Shown here: positions 25,328-29,680 of the stretch, in pieces | Numbering within the stretch: position 1 is the stretch's first letter | How the letters are laid out: every line of letters begins with the position of its first letter | Assembly: GCA_002718285.1 (NCBI GenBank) | Contig: PBAR01000032.1 | Location: forward strand, 1-29,680 | From: Fidelibacterota bacterium | GTDB taxonomy: Bacteria > Marinisomatota > Marinisomatia > Marinisomatales > UBA1611 | Length of the DNA stretch: 29,680 nucleotides | Direction of reading: 5' to 3' | The notes under the pieces: generated by a model | The model's database searches: none | Told to the model about the DNA's origin: nothing | Seen by the model: only the letters and a program-made list of their open reading frames with translations | Program-made: the position numbers and the translations under genes

Positions 25328-25734
25328 AAGGGCCCATAATAATCCGTATGTATTGAATGCGTTTCAACCAACCGAAGTCGATAAAGTTTTCCTTGATTTA
25401 ATATTGGTTGAATTTGATTCCATGCCCAAACTAAAATATTCTCAGATGATGGCTGTTTATCCTTAAACCATTTAATATCCTCTTCAATTTGAGAATGATC
25501 TAATATATTAATTACCTTTTCTTTCACAATATCGTTCAGTTTTTTTAAATCTGTAAGCCAACCAGTATCTGGGTCTATTGGCCCAAAAACTGAAACTTCT
25601 AAAATATAATTATGACCATGATTATTATAGTCTTTTCCAAATACCTTAAGGTTCTTTGCTTTAGACCATTTTGAATTACCGTATTTATGTGACGCACAAA
25701 AATGGTATTTTTTTGTAATAATTGGGTGTTTCAT
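25324..25734 (-). CDS. 6-pyruvoyl/6-carboxytetrahydropterin synthase family protein lacking the usual Cys
   Basis: 136 aa from the ATG at 25732-25734; a TTG five codons earlier is possible. The family acts on dihydroneopterin triphosphate: QueD makes carboxytetrahydropterin for queuosine, PTPS-III makes a folate precursor. Zinc ligands His16 (FCASH), His39 and His41 (HGHNY) are present, as are DPDTGWLTDLKKL, LDHSQI, PSSENI and the late VETHS Glu. The catalytic Cys expected 4 (QueD, CxxxHGH) or 6 residues before HGH is absent; the position holds Asp35 (KDYNNHGH), as Glu does in PTPS-III. The folE and YhhQ neighbours favour queuosine, but the motif leaves a folate role open. Confidence 0.88.
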   Translation of the reverse strand: MKHPIITKKYHFCASHKYGNSKWSKAKNLKVFGKDYNNHGHNYILEVSVFGPIDPDTGWLTDLKKLNDIVKEKVINILDHSQIEEDIKWFKDKQPSSENILVWAWNQIQPILNQGKLYRLRLVETHSIHTDYYGPL

Positions 25735-25775
25735 ATTTGTATAATGCAAATAAATAACAACATTAAAATTACTAC

Positions 25776-25797
25776 CCTTTCTTAACGGTAAGAAAGG
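25776..25797 (-). promoter_or_regulatory. Hairpin in the leader of the pterin/queuosine operon
   Basis: On the minus strand CCTTTCTTA, loop CCGT, then TAAGAAAGG form a 9-bp stem about 40 nt upstream of the PTPS-like gene start. No U-run follows, so it is not a clear terminator. It could be a 5' leader structure; function unknown. Confidence 0.4.
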
Positions 25798-26061
25798 TCA
25801 GAATAAGTATAATGGAAATTAATTTTTAATAAAGATTGTAAATTTAGTTTTCAATAAAATTACAGGATATAATTATTATAGATAAGGAAAATACTAAATT
25901 AGGTGAGTTTATTCAGTTGAATTATAATTATGATTTTATAATTAATTTTACAGATCTACTTTTCTCGCCACACTCGAAAGGATCATGATCATATTTGCAA
26001 TAAAAAATTATAATTTAAACATCTGAAATTTGCAAAAATAAATCCTATTGGTCTAAATAAG

Positions 26062-26085
26062 AAAAAATAAAGATTTCATCAATCT
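26062..26085 (-). terminator. Weak terminator after nth
   Basis: About 18 nt past the nth stop the minus strand has AGATT-GATGA-AATCT followed by TTATTTTTTC. The stem is only 5 bp, but the U-rich tail and the position fit a terminator. Confidence 0.4.
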
Positions 26086-26102
26086 AATTTCTGATTACAA
26101 AT

Positions 26103-26747
26103 TTAAACATTCATCTCTATACGTATTCTCTTTTTTGATGCTGCCCAAGAACAAATAAGGCATTTTTTTAGATCATGATTTCTTGCAGGACAATGTTCAC
26201 GTCCAAAAAATATAATTTGCAAATGACGTTTATTCCAGAATTTTTTAGGCCATAGTTCCTTAAGATTTTTTTCTGTCATTGTCACATTATTACCTTTTGA
26301 CAACCCCCAACGTGCAGATAGCCTATGAATGTGTGTATCTACAGGAAAGGCTGGAATACCATACCATTGTGACATAATTACACTAGCTGTTTTATGACCT
26401 ACACCTGCCAAACTTTCTAGGTAATTCCAATCAGCACGAACTCCACCTCCTTCGACTAATTGTTTAGCCATTATTATTAAATTTTTTGATTTAGTGGGTG
26501 CAAGTCCAATCTCTCTAATTATATTATGTATATAACTCACTTTAAGATTAGCCATTTTCTGTGGTGTGTCTGCGTGTTTAAATAATGTAGGCGTCACTTG
26601 ATTTACCTTCTTATCAGTAGTCTGAGCTGAAAGCATAACTGCTACAAGCAATGTGTACGCACTTGTGTGATATAAAGGTATCGGAGGTTCAGAATACAAT
26701 TCATCTAAGATTTTTCCAATTTTTAATGCTTTTTCTATACGCTTCAT
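26103..26747 (-). CDS. nth: Endonuclease III (DNA glycosylase/AP lyase)
   Basis: 214 aa. It removes oxidised pyrimidines and nicks abasic sites in base excision repair. Helix-hairpin-helix with LAGVGHKTASVIM carrying catalytic Lys119, and catalytic Asp137 in FPVDTHIHRL, are intact. The C-terminal 4Fe-4S loop differs from the standard C-x6-C-x2-C-x5-C: here C186-x9-C196-x2-C199 is followed by SWAASKKR and no fourth Cys before the stop. The reading frame shows no obvious slip. The cluster may be lost or have another ligand. Flanked by gaps of 105 and about 370 bp, it is probably a single-gene unit. Confidence 0.93.
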   Translation of the reverse strand: MKRIEKALKIGKILDELYSEPPIPLYHTSAYTLLVAVMLSAQTTDKKVNQVTPTLFKHADTPQKMANLKVSYIHNIIREIGLAPTKSKNLIIMAKQLVEGGGVRADWNYLESLAGVGHKTASVIMSQWYGIPAFPVDTHIHRLSARWGLSKGNNVTMTEKNLKELWPKKFWNKRHLQIIFFGREHCPARNHDLKKCLICSWAASKKRIRIEMNV

Positions 26748-26852
26748 TGTTCAAAATCTTTATTGTACTGAAATTGAATTAGTATTTAAAATATTTTGTA
26801 AGCTTAAATTATATAAATAATTCCAAAAATGATTTTTTGCTCTTAAATATTC

Positions 26853-27197
26853 TCAAGATAAAAGTTCATTTAAAAGATTGGGAATATTTTTAATGAGACT
26901 GCTTTTCGGAAGAATAATATCGCAGCCTGCTGATCGTAATTTAGTCTGCTCTTTATTATTTATTTTATTTACAGTCCCAATTACTTTAATATTTCTACGT
27001 TTTAATTCAGCAACAAGACCCACAGATGAAAAAGCTTTTTCATCCATATCTACGATAGCAAGTGACGCATGAACCGAAAATTCAACTGGGTCAGTTTTTT
27101 CATCACTAAATTCAACATCTCGATTCTGATCTACGCAAATTTCTGATAATCGAGATCCCATTTCAAAATCTTTAATAAACAATAATATTTCAGGCAT
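26853..27197 (-). CDS. Receiver-like (CheY-fold) orphan domain protein
   Basis: 114 aa. The pattern of alternating strands and helices fits a response-regulator receiver: strand 1 EILLFIKD, strand 3 SLAIVDMDE with a candidate phospho-Asp (Asp50), strand 4 VIGTVN with the conserved Thr, and strand 5 IILPKS with the conserved Lys. The acidic pair after strand 1 is reduced to one Asp, so phosphorylation is uncertain and it may be a pseudo-receiver. No output domain and no kinase nearby. It begins 2 bp after the DUF309 stop, so the two are co-translated. Call is by fold pattern only. Confidence 0.6.
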   Translation of the reverse strand: MPEILLFIKDFEMGSRLSEICVDQNRDVEFSDEKTDPVEFSVHASLAIVDMDEKAFSSVGLVAELKRRNIKVIGTVNKINNKEQTKLRSAGCDIILPKSSLIKNIPNLLNELLS

Positions 27198-27199
27198 AG

Positions 27200-27565
27200 T
27201 TACTCCAATGTCGGGATAATACTCCAGTCAAAATTACTTAAATTATTGCATTGATTATATGATTCTAGGACATTAGAGATTTGGCTTAATAATAAGGTCA
27301 CATTTATTCCCCTATGGATACCAGAAAATTGTTCAAATTTTTCGTTAGATTTTTTTATTTGACTTATTGCACCTTTTATATTCCCATTACCAAAATGGTA
27401 AAAACTCACCGAAAGTTGTATTAGCCCCTGCATAAATTTGCGATCATCTAAATAAAAATCTGACCATAGTGTTTCCCATGACTCGTGTGCTTCAAAGAAA
27501 TTCATATCTTTATAATACTTAAGCCCTTCATTAAATAATTTCTCTTTTTGCTTTTCGTCATTCAC
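27200..27565 (-). CDS. DUF309 family protein
   Basis: 121 aa, all helical. The family signature is clear: LFNEGLKYYKDMNFFEAHESWETLW (residues about 10-34) followed by RKFMQGLIQLSVSFYHFGNGN. The family is small, soluble and of unknown biochemical role. The start overlaps the end of the MBL gene by 8 bp, and the receiver-like gene follows 2 bp later, so the three form a tight set. Confidence 0.85.
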   Translation of the reverse strand: MNDEKQKEKLFNEGLKYYKDMNFFEAHESWETLWSDFYLDDRKFMQGLIQLSVSFYHFGNGNIKGAISQIKKSNEKFEQFSGIHRGINVTLLLSQISNVLESYNQCNNLSNFDWSIIPTLE

Positions 27566-28406
27566 TGATAGTTACTGCATTATGAATTTTATAATGCTTT
27601 TCACGTTTTTGAACAGTACATGCCTGATACATAGGGTCATGTTCTAAAAAAAGTATCCAATTTTCATCAACCATTTTTGGTAATAAAGCTTGTTTTTCTT
27701 TAACTGTTATTACAGGTTGAATATCGTAGGCCATTACCCATGTTATTGGAATATGTGCTGCCATTGGAAAAAGATCAGCTCCATAAAATACTGTACTGTT
27801 ACCATCAGAAATAACTGGGTGCATAAGTCCTGCTGTATGACCATGAGTTAAATATATACCAATTCCATTTATGAATGATTCTTTGCCATCAACTAACTGA
27901 ATTAATCCATTTTCTGCTAGTATTTTCCAATCTATTTCCACAAAACTTCCTGAATCCTTTTGACTAGGATGATTCGCAAGTTTCCAATTTTCTTTTGTAA
28001 CCCAATAATTGGCGTTAGGGAAAGTCGGTACAATAGCACCATTATCAAATTTGGTATTTCCACCAGCATGATCAAAGTGCAAGTGAGTACAAATCACATC
28101 AGTAATATCATCAGCTTTAAAACCATACTTTGCCAGTGATAATTCGATACTATATCTAGTAGTATCAATATTATAAATTTTTCTGTACTTCTTCCTCCAT
28201 TTTGTTCCATTTCCTGTATCAATAAGAATCTTTTTATTTTTACTTACAAGTAATAATGAACGAGTAACTAGCTTAATTCGATTCATCTCATCAAAATCCG
28301 CTTTCTTTTGCCACAACGGTTTTGGTATAATGCCAAACATAGAACCACCATCCAGAGCGAATTCAGAAGTTTCAATACTATATAGTTTAAAATCACCAAT
28401 AATCAT
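27558..28406 (-). CDS. MBL-fold metallo-hydrolase
   Basis: 282 aa, cytoplasmic. The two-metal site HxHxDH is present as H108-L-H110-F-D112-H113, followed by the later His in LTHGHTAG, Asp in FYGADLFP and His in FLEHDP. IDTGNGTKW precedes the motif. The overall layout resembles the N-acyl-homoserine-lactonase-like/quinoprotein-relay subgroup, but the family is broad and the substrate cannot be named. It overlaps the stop of the unknown upstream gene by 14 bp and the DUF309 gene by 8 bp. Confidence 0.9.
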   Translation of the reverse strand: MIIGDFKLYSIETSEFALDGGSMFGIIPKPLWQKKADFDEMNRIKLVTRSLLLVSKNKKILIDTGNGTKWRKKYRKIYNIDTTRYSIELSLAKYGFKADDITDVICTHLHFDHAGGNTKFDNGAIVPTFPNANYWVTKENWKLANHPSQKDSGSFVEIDWKILAENGLIQLVDGKESFINGIGIYLTHGHTAGLMHPVISDGNSTVFYGADLFPMAAHIPITWVMAYDIQPVITVKEKQALLPKMVDENWILFLEHDPMYQACTVQKREKHYKIHNAVTISE

Positions 28407-29388
28407 GATTAAAAAACCGATCCATGCGGGCCCCTAAAATTACTAATTGCTCCTTTGAAGCAGTTTTGCTAAGAGCCCTTATAGACTCTAAAATTACCAA
28501 TTCTTCTACTTTTTCCGATTTATATTTCTCACTTTGAACTATATTTTCAGCTATACTAATAAATTTTTTACCATAATGTCCTTTAACAACCCAGTGATTT
28601 AAATTACTTTCAAGATGACCTGAATCATTTTTAATTGGTTTTGTAAGCCAATGACTCAATTCTCTCCTATATCCTCGAATTCTGACATAGTCCCCATTCC
28701 AAATCCTTTCAACAGAAGAAAAAAGAACCAAATCTCCACGTTTTATCATTTCATCTTTATACATCATTGGGGTTTTTGTCGAATAATCATGAGGATCGGG
28801 TAAATCGGAATATGATAGATATTCCAGAAGACAATTTATATATGTCCAATTATCTTCCCTGATTTCCTGAAACTGGAATGCTCGGAGTAAATGAAAAACA
28901 AAAATAGCATTTCTTTCTGGATCTTGCAGAGCTAATTCAGCTAGAATATCCAAAACGCCGCGGGAATTATCAGATGCAATAAATATATAAGCAGCCAAAT
29001 CATTAGCTTCCATCCAATTCCCATTTTGGCAGGCATCTTCTAAGTCGCCAATAAATGCTGATGATATAGTGCCATCATCAAATAAATCATTTAATTTTTT
29101 TTGATCATTTTTTCTAAACTCAAAACTAAATAAATAATCAATAGCAAATTCCAATAAGATTAATGAAGGATTTTCCCGATCATCTCCAATAATATTTTTT
29201 ATAGAGTTCATTAGAATTAAAGGGTGATCACCTATTTGATCATTTCTACAACTCAATGCACTCGTGAATAGCAGTTCATTGATAGTCTTAATAAGACTTT
29301 TATCGCTATTTAAGTTGGTTTTTAAATATTCTTTCGCCTTAAAAATATCCTGGGTATCGATATAATCCTGGAAACAAACTTCAGCCAT
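28393..29388 (-). CDS. Unrecognised helical cytoplasmic protein
   Basis: 331 aa, not recognised. No signal peptide or membrane segment. It is mainly helical with repeated acidic and hydrophobic helices (about 60-170), a stretch GDHPLILMNSIKNIIG near residue 53, and a Trp/His-rich region at 235-275 (WNGDYVRIRGYRRELSHWL, NHWVVKGHYGKKF). The latter could hold a ligand or metal site, but there is no known motif. It sits 15 bp before a probable outer-membrane protein gene's end and overlaps the MBL gene by 14 bp, so a shared role with the hydrolase is possible. Confidence 0.75.
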   Translation of the reverse strand: MAEVCFQDYIDTQDIFKAKEYLKTNLNSDKSLIKTINELLFTSALSCRNDQIGDHPLILMNSIKNIIGDDRENPSLILLEFAIDYLFSFEFRKNDQKKLNDLFDDGTISSAFIGDLEDACQNGNWMEANDLAAYIFIASDNSRGVLDILAELALQDPERNAIFVFHLLRAFQFQEIREDNWTYINCLLEYLSYSDLPDPHDYSTKTPMMYKDEMIKRGDLVLFSSVERIWNGDYVRIRGYRRELSHWLTKPIKNDSGHLESNLNHWVVKGHYGKKFISIAENIVQSEKYKSEKVEELVILESIRALSKTASKEQLVILGARMDRFFNHDYW

Positions 29389-29403
29389 AAAATAAACAGG
29401 TTA

Positions 29404-29680
29404 TTATTTTCTACCAATATACATATAAATTTGAAAAGAAAGCCCTGTTAGCCTTGAATATTCTGAAGGAAATCCTTTATTGACTGGAGGATAATTAACG
29501 TATGAATCTCCAAATTCTTCCACTGTCTTTGGAGAATTTGGATCCCAATCAAACGAAAAAACTTTGCTGATAGGCATAGCTTGAAAATCATGATAATAGC
29601 CAAATTCAATACCCCATTTTCTACTAATTTGCCGCCCATAGAGTAAACCAGCACGTGTACTAGGGCCATACAAACCCTTT
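29404..29680 (-). CDS. C-terminal end of a probable outer-membrane beta-barrel protein
   Basis: Open at the right edge, so only about 91 residues are seen. Alternating strands (AGLLYGRQI, WGIEFGYYHDF, LTGLSFQIYMYIG) with aromatic ends and short polar turns, ending in a final strand FQIYMYIGRK, fit the last hairpins of an outer-membrane barrel. The N-terminus and any signal are outside the window, so the identity cannot be settled. Confidence 0.6.
   Translation of the reverse strand, partial: KGLYGPSTRAGLLYGRQISRKWGIEFGYYHDFQAMPISKVFSFDWDPNSPKTVEEFGDSYVNYPPVNKGFPSEYSRLTGLSFQIYMYIGRK

Larger units (their letters stand above)
25735..26102. other. Gene-free gap upstream of the pterin/lipoate operon
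   Basis: About 370 bp, very A+T-rich, with no convincing gene. It must carry the operon promoter on the minus strand. Contents seen: a hairpin at 25776-25797, two TTTGCAA copies about 40 bp apart near 25997 and 26030, a GATCATGATC palindrome near 25981, and a terminator-like hairpin next to nth. No preQ1 riboswitch consensus was found. Confidence 0.6.

Noticed and set aside
25735..25800. preQ1 riboswitch upstream of the pterin/queuosine genes
   Set aside because: The short hairpin lacks the conserved loop and the A-rich tail of preQ1-I, and no preQ1-II pattern was seen.
1..29680. CRISPR arrays, insertion sequences, prophage or integrase genes
   Set aside because: No regularly spaced repeats, transposase, integrase or phage motifs were seen on either strand; the window is ordinary chromosomal DNA in this respect.

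Overview
This is an AT-rich window in which every recognisable gene lies on the minus strand, so transcription runs from high to low coordinates. The mix suggests a free-living Gram-negative marine bacterium of the Fibrobacterota-Chlorobiota-Bacteroidota neighbourhood, most likely a Marinimicrobia (SAR406)-type lineage. The reasons are the secreted proteins with LamG, cohesin-like and Por-type (T9SS-like) C-terminal sorting domains, a CsgG-like/DUF5683 protein, a fused E1 alpha-beta 2-oxoacid dehydrogenase, high A+T and few clear Shine-Dalgarno sites. The taxonomic call is inference; there is no rRNA or other marker here.

Layout, in order of transcription. (1) 29680-26853: end of a probable outer-membrane protein, an unrecognised helical protein, an MBL-fold hydrolase, a DUF309 protein and a receiver-like protein. 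(2) 26747-26103: endonuclease III with an incomplete Fe-S motif. (3) 25734-17042: one tightly packed block. It starts with pterin/queuosine genes (PTPS/QueD-like, YhhQ-type transporter, FolE) and runs into a complete lipoate-dependent 2-oxoacid dehydrogenase set (Lpd, LipB, fused E1, E2, an unknown methyltransferase, LipA). A perfect 32-bp palindrome lies inside the methyltransferase gene. (4) 16615-14195: Lon protease, then tRNA-Val(UAC) and a good intrinsic terminator. (5) 13933-6555: eight genes in one apparent operon. They are a DUF1611 P-loop protein with a puzzling start, a threonine-dehydratase-like enzyme, an ornithine-cyclodeaminase-like enzyme, a class I/II aminotransferase, a VOC protein, a three-domain ferredoxin-adenylyl cyclase-Rieske fusion, a stand-alone Rieske protein paralogous to the tail of that fusion, and a threonine aldolase. 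(6) 6392-1: an envelope/secretion block with an exported isoaspartyl methyltransferase, a large secreted protein, a small exported protein, the CsgG-like/DUF5683 protein, a cohesin-like lipoprotein and a LamG protein that runs off the left edge.

The strongest unexpected signal is at 4280-4282. The large secreted protein (LVIVD propeller, anchor-D/ASH domain, TlpA-like thioredoxin domain, sorting tail) is interrupted by a single in-frame TGA exactly where the thioredoxin fold needs the first Cys of CxxC. Reading continues in the same frame for 215 more codons, giving UPVC. A perfect 6-bp stem with a G-initial 7-nt loop starts 9 nt after the TGA, at the spacing of bacterial SECIS elements. I read this as an undescribed exported, sorting-tail-bearing selenoprotein. 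The second most striking item is the ferredoxin-cyclase-Rieske fusion, a candidate redox-sensing cyclic-nucleotide enzyme next to a cluster of PLP enzymes.
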